A DNA stretch of 27,129 nucleotides from Candidatus Methanolliviera sp. GoM_oil (GTDB lineage Archaea; Halobacteriota; Methanoliparia; Methanoliparales; Methanoliparaceae), in NCBI GenBank assembly GCA_902158735.1, contig CABGHG010000004.1:1-27129 (forward strand). Reading direction: 5' to 3'. Below, one piece after another: positions 7,554 to 15,314 of this stretch. Made by a program: the position numbers and the translations under genes. Under the pieces are notes generated by a model. It saw nothing but the letters and a program-made list of their open reading frames with translations, was not told the DNA's origin and searched no databases. Every line of letters begins with the position of its first letter. The stretch's first letter is position 1.

Positions 7554-7574
7554 TAGTTGACCTCATCTGCCGCT

Positions 7575-8231
7575 CTATTCGTCACAGTTACCATAATACA
7601 TCCCTTTTAGTATCTCTAAAAATTCTCTCAAATCCCTGACGACGTGGTCCCCCTCATAATCTCCTTCTCTGTCCAGAAGATAGGCGTTTATTCCCACCTT
7701 CTTGGGTACCTCCTGATCGAATATACTATGATCTCCCACGTGATAAAAGTTTTCTGGTTCAACCTTGACCTCTTTCAGCACCTCCATATAAAATTTTGTC
7801 TCCTTCTTAACCATTCCAAGATCGGATGTGGAAGAGAAGATATATGTGAAGTAATCTTTTATCCCTCCAATCTGAATATCCACAAATTCTCTCATAGCGT
7901 TCGTGGATACTACAAGCGTGTATCGATCTTTGAGACCATCCAATGCCTCCAATGCGTCTGGAAAGATCTTTATTTTATCTTCGTACATTTTTAAGAGATC
8001 TTCTACCGAGAAGTCCAGATCAAAATATTTCATCCAGTAATTTATATCGTACCATTCTATATTATCCTCTCCGACCTTCTCATATTCGCTTTCAACAAGT
8101 TTTACTGCCTCTTCTAATTCTATCTCATATTTTTCTTTGTATAATCTTGGAATGCCGTCTCTCCAGACTGAGTCCGCAAATTTCTTATCCGTAAGCGTGC
8201 CATCCATATCGAATGAGATGACTTCCTTCAT
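7575..8231 (-). CDS. HAD-superfamily phosphatase
   Basis: 218 residues with the four HAD motifs: DMDGTL near the N-terminus (nucleophile Asp8 and acid Asp10), VVSTNA (motif II), a lysine in the KKETKFY segment (motif III), and GDHSIFDQEVPKKVG (motif IV). The alpha-helical cap between motifs I and II is of the subclass I type. It is predicted to be a soluble phosphomonoester hydrolase; the substrate cannot be read from sequence. It starts divergently from argC and lies upstream of the IscB element and argJ, so before the insertion it could have been cotranscribed with argJ-argB. Confidence 0.85.
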   Translation of the reverse strand: MKEVISFDMDGTLTDKKFADSVWRDGIPRLYKEKYEIELEEAVKLVESEYEKVGEDNIEWYDINYWMKYFDLDFSVEDLLKMYEDKIKIFPDALEALDGLKDRYTLVVSTNAMREFVDIQIGGIKDYFTYIFSSTSDLGMVKKETKFYMEVLKEVKVEPENFYHVGDHSIFDQEVPKKVGINAYLLDREGDYEGDHVVRDLREFLEILKGMYYGNCDE

Positions 8232-8250
8232 CTCTCCTCTTTAGTGCATG

Positions 8251-8260
8251 TCTATAAATA
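8251..8260 (+). promoter_or_regulatory. TATA box between the HAD gene and argC
   Basis: TCTATAAATA lies 49 bp upstream of the argC ATG, a fitting distance for a short leader that includes AAGGAG (8286-8291). The reverse strand of the same stretch (TTTTATTTATAG) could also serve as the TATA box of the divergent HAD gene, whose leader holds GAGGAG just before its ATG. Confidence 0.5.
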
Positions 8261-8299
8261 AAAGCTTCGCATTCAAGAATTTGTAAAGGAGATTTTGAA

Positions 8300-9304
8300 A
8301 TGTTAAACGTTGGAATCATTGGGGGAACTGGCTATACGGGTGGGGAACTTCTAAGAATTTTATGTTGCCATCCAGATGTTGAAATCGTCGCGGTAACCTC
8401 GAGAAATGCTGTTGGAAAGAAGATAGAGGAAGTCCATAAAAATTTGAGGGGAATCGTGGATATGGAATTCGTTGATACGAGAGCAAAGATCGCAAAGGAG
8501 TGCGATGTGGTCTTTACGGCGGTTCCTCACACAAAAGCGCTCTCGATCGTTCCAAAGCTCCTGAAATATGGCTCGAGGGTAATCGATCTCAGTGCAGATT
8601 ATAGATTAGAGGTGAAAGAATATGAGAGGATATACGGGGTTGAACACACCGATAAGGAAAGAAAGGCGATATATGGGCTTCCAGAGATTTATCGAGAAGA
8701 TATAAGAGATACGGATCTCGTTGCTAACCCTGGATGTTTTCCAACAGGGACGATCCTTGCCGCGGCTCCTATTGTGAGGGAAGGGTATGTAGAGAGGGTC
8801 ATCTTCGATTCAAAGACGGGGATCTCTGGAGCAGGAGTAAATCCGACAGAAAACTCACACTATCCAAATCTGGCAGAGAACGTGATTCCCTACAAAATGA
8901 TAGATCATAGGCACGTCGAAGAGATGAGAGAAGCACTTGAAGGGGTTAAGGTCAGCTTTACGCCACATATCGTTGCGGCGATAAGAGGGATACTAACTAC
9001 TGCCCACATCATCCTTAAAAGAAAGCTCGCTCTGAATGATGTGATAGACATATATAATACTGCTTACGGAAGAGAACCATTTATAAGATTGCAGGGGGAT
9101 ATACCTAATCTATCTTATGTTAGGGGAACAAACTTCTGTGACATTGGGGGTTTTTCCCTTGAGGAAGAGAACGATAGGCTCGTGATTATAAGTGCCATAG
9201 ACAATCTGGTTAAGGGGGCATCAGGGCAGGCGGTGCAGAACATGAATATCATGTTCGGGCTGGATGAAAAAGCAGGATTATTTTATCCGGGTTTATCTCC
9301 CTGA
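8300..9304 (+). CDS. argC: N-acetyl-gamma-glutamyl-phosphate reductase
   Basis: 334 residues. It reduces acetylglutamyl phosphate with NADPH, the step after ArgB. The N-terminal nucleotide loop GIIGGTGYTGGELL (5-18) and catalytic Cys146 in ANPGCFPTG are present, as is the downstream conserved HRHVEEM segment. AAGGAG lies 8 nt before the ATG. It lies on the strand opposite argJ-argB but close to them, so three arginine genes cluster here, separated by the HAD gene and the mobile element. Confidence 0.97.
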   Translation: MLNVGIIGGTGYTGGELLRILCCHPDVEIVAVTSRNAVGKKIEEVHKNLRGIVDMEFVDTRAKIAKECDVVFTAVPHTKALSIVPKLLKYGSRVIDLSADYRLEVKEYERIYGVEHTDKERKAIYGLPEIYREDIRDTDLVANPGCFPTGTILAAAPIVREGYVERVIFDSKTGISGAGVNPTENSHYPNLAENVIPYKMIDHRHVEEMREALEGVKVSFTPHIVAAIRGILTTAHIILKRKLALNDVIDIYNTAYGREPFIRLQGDIPNLSYVRGTNFCDIGGFSLEEENDRLVIISAIDNLVKGASGQAVQNMNIMFGLDEKAGLFYPGLSP

Positions 9305-9352
9305 AGAACCTAAGGTTCTTTCAACTCCTCTGTGCCCAAAAATCGGAGATTT
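9304..9352 (+). repeat. Mini-hairpins behind argC
   Basis: A palindrome at 9304-9320 (AAGAACC stem, loop TAA) begins at the last base of the argC stop codon. A second at 9340-9352 (AAATC stem, loop GGA) follows with centres 34 bp apart, wider than the other units. CAACT occurs on both sides of the second hairpin (9322-9326 and 9354-9358), which may be a 5-bp target duplication of a single-hairpin insertion. The hairpins could also act as the argC terminator. Confidence 0.4.
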
Positions 9353-9384
9353 ACAACTACATAGGGGTTTTCATTAATCATAAG

Positions 9385-9816
9385 ATGATATATACTATAC
9401 GAGAAGTCGAAGAGGAGGATTCAACCGAGATCGAAAGATTGGCGGGAATGTGCTCGCCTTTGAGAGCTTCTGTGGCTGGAACGTATGAATACTTTGCATT
9501 GTGTATTGGACGATACTTCCTCATGGCAGAAGGTAGTAAGATAGTGGGATTCATAATAGGTCTTCCAAAGATAGATATCGAAGGAGAATGTTGGATATAC
9601 CAAATCGCGACCGATCCTGCACACAGGGAGGAAAAAATAGCCACGATCCTGCTTGATGAAGAGATCAAAAGATTCAAGTCCGATGGATTTAAAAATATAA
9701 AAACAAGGATATTAGCCACGAATAACCCATCTATGGAGCTGTTCATGAAGCATGGATTCAAAAGAGTGGATGTGATAAATGAGTGGATCGAATTTGAGAA
9801 GAATATCAAAGAGTGA
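9385..9816 (+). CDS. GNAT-family N-acetyltransferase, RimI-like
   Basis: 143 residues. The fold is recognisable: IREVEEEDSTEIERLA at the start, the beta4 region WIYQIATDPAHR, and the C-terminal NNPSMELFMKHGFKRVD motif typical of RimI-like enzymes. The acetyl-CoA pyrophosphate loop is unusual: AHREEKIATILLDE stands where the family has R/Q-x-x-G-x-G/A, so both glycines are missing. Fold membership is secure but activity is uncertain. There is no clear ribosome site before ATG 9385, so it may be leaderless. The full-length antisense frame is treated as a shadow. Confidence 0.75.
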   Translation: MIYTIREVEEEDSTEIERLAGMCSPLRASVAGTYEYFALCIGRYFLMAEGSKIVGFIIGLPKIDIEGECWIYQIATDPAHREEKIATILLDEEIKRFKSDGFKNIKTRILATNNPSMELFMKHGFKRVDVINEWIEFEKNIKE

Positions 9817-9835
9817 TACAATTTCTCTTTAAATC

Positions 9836-9843
9836 TTTTTTTT
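9836..9843 (+). terminator. T-rich stretch behind the GNAT gene
   Basis: Eight consecutive T lie 20 bp behind the GNAT stop codon and upstream of the first cobN promoter. Archaeal RNA polymerase commonly terminates at such runs without a strong hairpin. This marks a likely boundary between housekeeping genes and the chelatase locus. Confidence 0.4.
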
Positions 9844-9871
9844 AGGCTTTGTGAACTTTACATCGCAAATT

Positions 9872-9918
9872 TTATATATGGATTATTTATAAAGCAAATT
9901 TGAAAATAATCTAAAAAG
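9872..9918 (+). promoter_or_regulatory. Shared promoter element, copy 1 (cobN-like 1)
   Basis: The TATA box TTATATAT at 9872 is followed 24 bp later by the core TTTGAAAATAATCTAAAAAG (9899-9918), which is repeated at three other promoters in this locus. The core overlaps the expected transcription start. Here GATTATTT (9881-9888) and AAATAATC (9904-9911) also form an 8-bp inverted repeat, a possible operator. A GAGGT ribosome site follows at 9929-9933. Confidence 0.65.
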
Positions 9919-9940
9919 TTTTAGTGAAGAGGTAAAGAAA

Positions 9941-12900
9941 TTGAAACCGATCAAGATCGCGGTGGTAACCTCCATGAACGGTGCAAACTCTGTGGCCGAG
10001 GCGATGAGTGAAATAAGGAGAGAATATGGGGATGTAATCTATCTCAAGCTCTATTATGTCGATGATATCAGAAAGGGGATAGAAGATGTATCCTCTCTTA
10101 TAGATGCTGACGTTGTATGGCTCGACATAAGAAACGATGTTCCGGCCGTAAAACTCATCAAAGAGGTGCTTTCAAGCTCCGCTAATGTTGTGATTGGCTA
10201 CAGTATGGGTAATATCTTTGGAATTGGTCCTGTCTGGCTCGAGCGTGAACAGTCTCCAACCCAACAGAGAATAATCGGTTGGATGCGCGGGCGGATGGAA
10301 GAGATGGCAGGACGGAATGACAAAAATTTTGATATGTCAAAGATGCGGGGGATGATGAAGATGGCCGGCGTCGCGGGAAAGCTTCCTTCGAGGTTCTTTA
10401 AGGAGGTGAGCCGTAGAACAACCGCGATGGAGTATTGGCAATATGGAGGAAAGGAGAACACCAAGAATTTACTGCTCTACCTTGCCAAAGAGTATGGGGG
10501 GCAAAAGATCACCCCAAAGCCGCCACAAGAGTATCCCGAACCCGGCATATATCACCCGCTCACCAAAGAGACCTTCTCTACACTGAAAGATTATCTAAAA
10601 AGATATGAAAGAGAGAAGGAAGAAACGGTGGGAATGCTCCTCGTCGGCGGATCGAACCTGGAAGATTCGGCTGTCGGGGCGAGCGAGATTATGAAAAGAC
10701 TGGAAGGAGAGGTGAACTTCATTCCGATCTACTCTCAAGATTTCAAATATCCAGAGGCGATACAAGATTTCTTCTTCCTCGATGGAAAACCGATTGTGGA
10801 TATGGTGGTTAGCTTTCTCTTGTTCAGGATGAACGGCGGCCCGATGGGGGGAGATCCAAAACTGACGTTGGATACCCTGCAAAGTCTCGATGTTCCCGTC
10901 CTAAATGCGTCACCGATGTATCTGGGAGAGATACAAAACTGGAGGGAATCGGAGAGGGGGCTCTCCCCCATAGAGGTGATCACCCATACCACACTCCCGG
11001 AACTCGACGGATGCATCGAACCCATTCTACCGTGTGGATATGAAGAATCCGGATTTGATCAGAATATAGGTACAGAGGTGAAGGCGATGGCTCCGATTCC
11101 GGATAGATTGGATAGGATAGCAGGCAGGATGGAGGGATGGTTAAGACTTAAGAGAAAGGAGAACGCCGAGAAGAAGGTGGCAATAATTCTCTATAACTAT
11201 CCTCCGGATGAGAGCGGAGTTGGTGCTGCAGGATATCTAAATACTATGGAAAGCATTAAAAAGCTTTTGAAGGCGTTAAAAGAGGAAGGATATACCACAG
11301 ATGAGTTGTCAGGTGGTCTAGATGAGCTATTCACCAGCCAAGGCATCTTAAACTCTGGAACGTGGCTTTCTAAAGGGGTCACCGCCAAAAATTCCGTCTC
11401 GGTAGGGAATGATGATTACTTAAAGTGGTTCAAAGCGTTGCCAGAGCACGCGAGAGAAGAGGTGGTGGGAAGATGGAACGATCCTCCTGGAGATGTATTG
11501 ACTTATGAAGAGAGGTTTATCATCCCCGGTATCAGATTGGGAAATATATTCATCGGACTTCAGCCATCACACGGAGGAGATTACAAAGATATTAAAGATT
11601 CTTTGAAGAAATACCATGATAAGACTATTCCACCGCATCACCAGTACCTCGCATTCTATAAATGGATCCAGGAAGAGTTCAAAGCAGACGCAATCATTCA
11701 TCTTGGCACCCACGGCACACTCGAGTTCACCAAAGGAAAGGAGACGGGTATGTCCGAAGAATGCTTTCCAGATATTCTAATCGGTGATATTCCTCATCTC
11801 TACGTCTATATGGTGTCAAACCCATCTGAGGCGACTATAGCCAAGAGAAGGAGTTATGCCACGATAATAAACCATCTTTCACCGTCATTTACAGATTCGG
11901 GGCTTTATGATGAGTTAGCAGAAATAGAAGACCTCATCCACGAGTATAACGAGGCGAAGTCGCAGGATCCAAATCGGGCAAAGATCGTCCGAGATCAAAT
12001 TTTGGAGAAGGCAAAAGAGGCCAACATTGAGGAAGAGGAGATCGATGATATATATGATGAACTCTTTGACATCAAAAGGTCGATCATCCCAAAGGGACTT
12101 CACACATTCGGCGAAACTTACGATTGCGACTCTTTCATCGATTTCATCACCTTCGTCCTCCGATACGATAGAGGAGAGATAAAATCGCTTCATAGGTTGC
12201 TGGCTTCTTCAAAAGGAATAGATTATGACGAGATGATGCGAGAGCCGGGGAAGATAGCAGGAGATAAATCCTATGCAGAATTGGCGGGAGAGATTGAAGA
12301 GATCGCAAAGGAAATCGTCTCTATCGCTCTAAATGGCGGTGTAAAAGAGGCGATAGATCATTTAAAAGTTCCCAAGATGCACAAGAGCAGATCTATAGAT
12401 GATCTAAAGAAGACTTTGACGTTTGGGCTCGAGGTGGCTTCTAACCTTAAAAGAAGCGACGAGATGGGAAGTCTTCTTAGGGGACTTTCTGGTAAATATA
12501 TCACTCCTAATATTGGAGGAGATCCCTTGAGATCTCCCGACGTTCTCCCCACAGGCTCGAACACCTATCAATTTGATCCACGACTGGTGCCGAGTGATGC
12601 CGCATACATCCGGGGGGCAAAGATCGCCGAGGATACATTAAATCACTATAAAAATCTTCATAACGTGTATCCTCAGAGTACCGGTGTGGTCCTCTGGGGT
12701 TTTGAGACGATGAATACCAAGGGGGAGACGGTGGGCCAGATATTGAGATATATCGGAGTGAAACCTGTTAGGAAAAACCCATGGGATGTGCGACTCAAAT
12801 TGATTCCACTTAAAGAGCTTGGGAGACCCAGAATAGATGTGGTGGTAAATATATGTGGCATCTTTAGAGATACCTTCCCAAACGTAGTCAAACTGTTGGA

Positions 12901-13750
12901 CGACGCCTTCAACCTTGTCTCTTCCCAGGACGAGTCTCTGGAAGAAAACCTGGTCAGGAGGCACACTCAGGAGATATTCGATCAGATAAAAGGAGAGGTT
13001 GATGGCGTAGAACTTGCTCAGAAGTTGTCCAATGCCCGTATATTTGGTCCTTCTCCCACCGAGTATGGCACATCTTTGCGCAACTTGATTAACTCCCGGT
13101 CATGGGATTCTGAGGGTGATCTGGCCCGTGCATACATCTCTGATATGCAGTATATCTATACCGCCGATCTTCACGGCTATAAGTCGGGTGAGACATTTGA
13201 GGGGATGTTGTCCCGGGTAGAACTCACCTCGCAGATTCGGGATAACCACGACTATGAGGTAACCGACCTCGATCATTACTACGAGTTCTCCGGGGGTCTC
13301 TCCAAAGCCGTTGAGTCCGTTAGCGGAATAAAGCCGGAGATGTTCATCACAGATACCACGAAAGAGATAGTAAAGACCGAAGGGATCGATAAAGCGATCC
13401 AAAGAGGGGTGAGGACGAGGCTTCTAAATCCAAAATGGGTTGAAGGGATGTTGGATGACGGATACAACGGCGCCCAACATATCCAGGAGAGGGTGGAGAA
13501 CATCCTGGGGCTCGCTGCCACGACAAATGAGGTTGATAACTGGATCTGGGGAGAGATCGAGGATCGCTACATTCTGGATGAAGAGGTAAGGAAAAAACTC
13601 GAAGAGGTAAACCCCTGGGCATTGAATAACATGATGGAGACGCTCTTCGAGGCGAATGAGAGGGGATACTGGGAAGCAAGCGAAGAAGAGCTGGAAAAAT
13701 TGAGGGAGATCTGTCTGGAAGTCGAGGGATGGATTGAGGATAGAAGCTAA
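9941..13750 (+). CDS. cobN: CobN/BchH-like chelatase large subunit 1
   Basis: 1269 residues, full length for the family, whose members bind the tetrapyrrole and metal in ATP-dependent cobalto- and magnesium-chelatases. Core motifs are present: HLGTHGTLEF (587-596), then CFPDILIGDIPHLYVY and NPSEATIAKRRSYA, which resemble both CobN and BchH/ChlH. A late DLDHYYEFSGGLS segment is shared with copy 2. A Met-rich stretch (MSKMRGMMKMAG) lies near residue 135. Start TTG 9941 follows GAGGT at 7 nt spacing. It has its own copy of the shared promoter. Substrate (corrinoid, Ni-tetrapyrrole, haem) and direction (insertion or removal) cannot be read from sequence; the symbol is a family name. Confidence 0.9.
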   Translation: MKPIKIAVVTSMNGANSVAEAMSEIRREYGDVIYLKLYYVDDIRKGIEDVSSLIDADVVWLDIRNDVPAVKLIKEVLSSSANVVIGYSMGNIFGIGPVWLEREQSPTQQRIIGWMRGRMEEMAGRNDKNFDMSKMRGMMKMAGVAGKLPSRFFKEVSRRTTAMEYWQYGGKENTKNLLLYLAKEYGGQKITPKPPQEYPEPGIYHPLTKETFSTLKDYLKRYEREKEETVGMLLVGGSNLEDSAVGASEIMKRLEGEVNFIPIYSQDFKYPEAIQDFFFLDGKPIVDMVVSFLLFRMNGGPMGGDPKLTLDTLQSLDVPVLNASPMYLGEIQNWRESERGLSPIEVITHTTLPELDGCIEPILPCGYEESGFDQNIGTEVKAMAPIPDRLDRIAGRMEGWLRLKRKENAEKKVAIILYNYPPDESGVGAAGYLNTMESIKKLLKALKEEGYTTDELSGGLDELFTSQGILNSGTWLSKGVTAKNSVSVGNDDYLKWFKALPEHAREEVVGRWNDPPGDVLTYEERFIIPGIRLGNIFIGLQPSHGGDYKDIKDSLKKYHDKTIPPHHQYLAFYKWIQEEFKADAIIHLGTHGTLEFTKGKETGMSEECFPDILIGDIPHLYVYMVSNPSEATIAKRRSYATIINHLSPSFTDSGLYDELAEIEDLIHEYNEAKSQDPNRAKIVRDQILEKAKEANIEEEEIDDIYDELFDIKRSIIPKGLHTFGETYDCDSFIDFITFVLRYDRGEIKSLHRLLASSKGIDYDEMMREPGKIAGDKSYAELAGEIEEIAKEIVSIALNGGVKEAIDHLKVPKMHKSRSIDDLKKTLTFGLEVASNLKRSDEMGSLLRGLSGKYITPNIGGDPLRSPDVLPTGSNTYQFDPRLVPSDAAYIRGAKIAEDTLNHYKNLHNVYPQSTGVVLWGFETMNTKGETVGQILRYIGVKPVRKNPWDVRLKLIPLKELGRPRIDVVVNICGIFRDTFPNVVKLLDDAFNLVSSQDESLEENLVRRHTQEIFDQIKGEVDGVELAQKLSNARIFGPSPTEYGTSLRNLINSRSWDSEGDLARAYISDMQYIYTADLHGYKSGETFEGMLSRVELTSQIRDNHDYEVTDLDHYYEFSGGLSKAVESVSGIKPEMFITDTTKEIVKTEGIDKAIQRGVRTRLLNPKWVEGMLDDGYNGAQHIQERVENILGLAATTNEVDNWIWGEIEDRYILDEEVRKKLEEVNPWALNNMMETLFEANERGYWEASEEELEKLREICLEVEGWIEDRS

Positions 13751-13756
13751 TTTTTT
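13751..13756 (+). terminator. T run directly behind cobN-like 1
   Basis: Six T follow the TAA stop at once, then a second T-rich stretch and a small 6-bp hairpin TTTTCG/CGAAAA (13763-13777, loop TAT) end just before the next TATA box. This is plausible factor-independent archaeal termination, which would make cobN-like 1 a single-gene unit. Confidence 0.35.
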
Positions 13757-13779
13757 GTAGATTTTTCGTATCGAAAACC

Positions 13780-13822
13780 TTATATACAAGTAATCAAGTA
13801 AATTTGAAAATAATCTAAAAAG
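13780..13822 (+). promoter_or_regulatory. Shared promoter element, copy 2 (radical SAM 1)
   Basis: TTATATAC (13780-13787) is followed 20 bp later by a core whose 23 bp (13800-13822) are identical to copy 1. Between them, ACAAGTAATCAAG is nearly the same as in copy 4. The TAATC motif occurs twice, about 20 bp apart. The radical SAM gene begins 25 bp behind the core. Confidence 0.65.
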
Positions 13823-13846
13823 CTTTATTAAAGAGATGAGACAGGA

Positions 13847-15217
13847 TTGATCGAAATGATAGCAAAATTGGTTCAAACGGCACTTAGGGGAATGATCGAG
13901 GCTAACAGGGCGATATGCCGCATTCCGATAGCAAGAAACGTGATGAAGGGGGCAATGAAGTCAGGAGAGGTAGTTATTCCTTTTGAACCGCATATTCCCG
14001 CGAACGCGGATGGGGTATGTGTTTATATCAACGTTCCTTTCTGCAGAAGCAAGTGTACTTATTGTTACCTTAACACTTCCATATACACGGAAGAGAGGGC
14101 GAAACCTTACGTCGAAGCTGTAAAGAGGGAGATCTCACTTTATAAGGCAAAATTGGGTGACATCGAGCTGGGAGACGTCTATTTTAGAGGGGGCACTCCC
14201 AGTATCCTATGGGAAGGCGTGATCGATATCTTGGATCATTTGAGATCCAATTTCAAGATCGTGGGGGAGATAGGGGTAAAGGTGTATCCCGGAGACGTGA
14301 ACGAAGAGATGTGCGATGCATTATTGGATGCCGGAGTGAGCAGGGTGAACATAGGTGTACAGTCATTCGACGACGATCTCCTGAAAGGTATGAATAAACG
14401 GTATGATGGCGATACCGCGATCAAAGCGATAGAACTTCTGGTGGATAAGGGGTTCTATACCACAACAAAGCTTCTGATCGGCTGTCCGGGTCAGACGGTC
14501 TCCTCTGTTTCGAGCGATCTTAAAAAAGTGATAGAAACGGATCTTCAACAGATCTACACCTTACCTTTGTTGATCCTCCCAAATACTGCATGGGGCGTTC
14601 AGCTCGCTAAGGGAAAGATCGAATTCCCTCCGGCGAGAGAAGTGGTGGAAATGTGGCGCACAACCTTCGATCTTCTCCTATCAAATGGATATGAAACGAG
14701 GGCGGCGCTTTATTTCAAGAATAAAAAGGCTTTGGGAGAGAGGGAGTATCTCACGGGGCACGGACATCCATTCGTAATCGGGATGGGAGTGGAGACAGAG
14801 TCAACCGTGCCGCCAACATTGACAGGATACGCCAATACCTTCTCATTCGAAGAGTATATCAAGGCGGTTAATGAGGATCGTTTCCCCGTGATGATGGGGG
14901 TGAGTATCCTCAATCAGAGGCAGTTGGAGAATATATATCGTCTCGCGGGCTTCCTTCTTAGAATAGATAGAAAGGACGTGGAGAGACGTTTAAACGTTTT
15001 AATGGATCCCAACCTCTACACCGATCTTCGCATAGATAAAGAAGAATTTGAGGAACGAACCGGGGCGAAGACGGAAGAGGTTCTTGGAAATCTTTCTTTT
15101 TTATTATCCCTCTTCCTATTTCCTCTCAAGGCCTTAAGGATCATCGAGGAGGATTCCGAGAAGATCAAGATCAATACCGATGTGATCAACGGGATCATTG
15201 CACAGATCTTGAGTTGA
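13847..15217 (+). CDS. HemN-like radical SAM protein 1
   Basis: 456 residues. The radical SAM cluster motif is CRSKCTYC (Cys66, Cys70, Cys73), inside a HemN/HemW-like context (VYINVPFC), with GVQSFDD and a GCPGQT segment further on. The extra fourth Cys of HemN and the haem-binding HNxxYW motif of HemW are not seen. The SAM-binding GGGTP motif reads RGGTP (Arg114), while the paralogue keeps Gly. The N-terminal 45 residues form an amphipathic extension shared with the paralogue. Start TTG 13847 aligns exactly with the ATG of the paralogue. This family includes coproporphyrinogen dehydrogenases and anaerobic haem-opening enzymes (ChuW/HutW); the actual reaction is unknown. Confidence 0.85.
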   Translation: MIEMIAKLVQTALRGMIEANRAICRIPIARNVMKGAMKSGEVVIPFEPHIPANADGVCVYINVPFCRSKCTYCYLNTSIYTEERAKPYVEAVKREISLYKAKLGDIELGDVYFRGGTPSILWEGVIDILDHLRSNFKIVGEIGVKVYPGDVNEEMCDALLDAGVSRVNIGVQSFDDDLLKGMNKRYDGDTAIKAIELLVDKGFYTTTKLLIGCPGQTVSSVSSDLKKVIETDLQQIYTLPLLILPNTAWGVQLAKGKIEFPPAREVVEMWRTTFDLLLSNGYETRAALYFKNKKALGEREYLTGHGHPFVIGMGVETESTVPPTLTGYANTFSFEEYIKAVNEDRFPVMMGVSILNQRQLENIYRLAGFLLRIDRKDVERRLNVLMDPNLYTDLRIDKEEFEERTGAKTEEVLGNLSFLLSLFLFPLKALRIIEEDSEKIKINTDVINGIIAQILS

Positions 15218-15250
15218 GTGTTTAGTCAGGCAGAGGAAGAGCAGTAAATT

Positions 15251-15290
15251 TTATATGCAAGTTAAGTAAGTTTGAAAATAATCTAAAAAG
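15251..15290 (+). promoter_or_regulatory. Shared promoter element, copy 3 (radical SAM 2 operon)
   Basis: TTATATGC (15251-15258) is followed 17 bp later by the core (15268-15290), which differs from copies 1 and 2 at one base in 23. A strong GAGGTGA site follows at 15301-15307. This promoter probably drives the whole run from radical SAM 2 to DUF2149. Confidence 0.65.
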
Positions 15291-15314
15291 CCTGATTAAG
15301 GAGGTGAAACAGAG

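Larger units (their letters stand above)
5880..7560 (-). mobile_element. IscB-carrying element, IS200/IS605-like ends, no transposase
   Basis: An iscB gene and its upstream structured region are bracketed by two identical 20-bp copies, in the same orientation, of CCCCTTCCGTGAGGGAGGGG (5880-5899 and 7534-7553). Each copy can fold into a short hairpin with one unpaired A, which is the form of subterminal hairpin that TnpA (Y1 transposases) recognise in the IS200/IS605 group. No tnpA is present, so mobility would need an enzyme supplied in trans. The exact cleavage points are not resolved; the limits given are the outer repeat and paired-stem edges. The element lies between the HAD gene and argJ and has replaced the original argJ start region. 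Confidence 0.65.
7222..7560 (-). ncRNA. HEARO / omega-RNA region of the IscB element
   Basis: IscB genes are preceded by a structured guide RNA (HEARO, omega-RNA), and this stretch sits in that place. Read on the minus strand it begins with a closed structure: TCAACTA (7560-7554) pairs perfectly with TAGTTGA (7519-7513). Nested inside are the terminal hairpin and GGGGCTT/AAGCCCC (7537-7531 with 7526-7520). Next comes CACGGGA/TCCCGTG (7462-7456 with 7444-7438, 11-nt loop), then two pairs of mini-hairpins. The guide would be read from flanking DNA 5' of the element, at the HAD gene tail (above about 7560). Exact RNA ends are not determined. The same stretch is also an open frame joined to iscB. 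Confidence 0.55.

Noticed and set aside
9378..9821. 147-codon antisense frame covering the GNAT gene
   Set aside because: The plus-strand frame shows clear GNAT motifs; the antisense product is a hydrophobic, Ser/Ile-rich shadow.
9841..9940. Cobalamin riboswitch ahead of cobN-like 1
   Set aside because: No B12-box-like sequence, and the leader from the expected transcription start is only about 40 nt, far too short.
9941..13750. Classical aerobic cobalamin cobaltochelatase (CobNST)
   Set aside because: The CobN family match is real, but no cob/cbi biosynthesis genes lie nearby and the setting (radical SAM, ExbB, binding protein) does not fit that pathway, so only the family-level call was kept.
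13847..15217. Coproporphyrinogen III dehydrogenase (HemN) or HemW as a firm call
   Set aside because: The HemN fourth Cys and HemW HNxxYW motif are not visible; only the broader HemN-like radical SAM class is supported.
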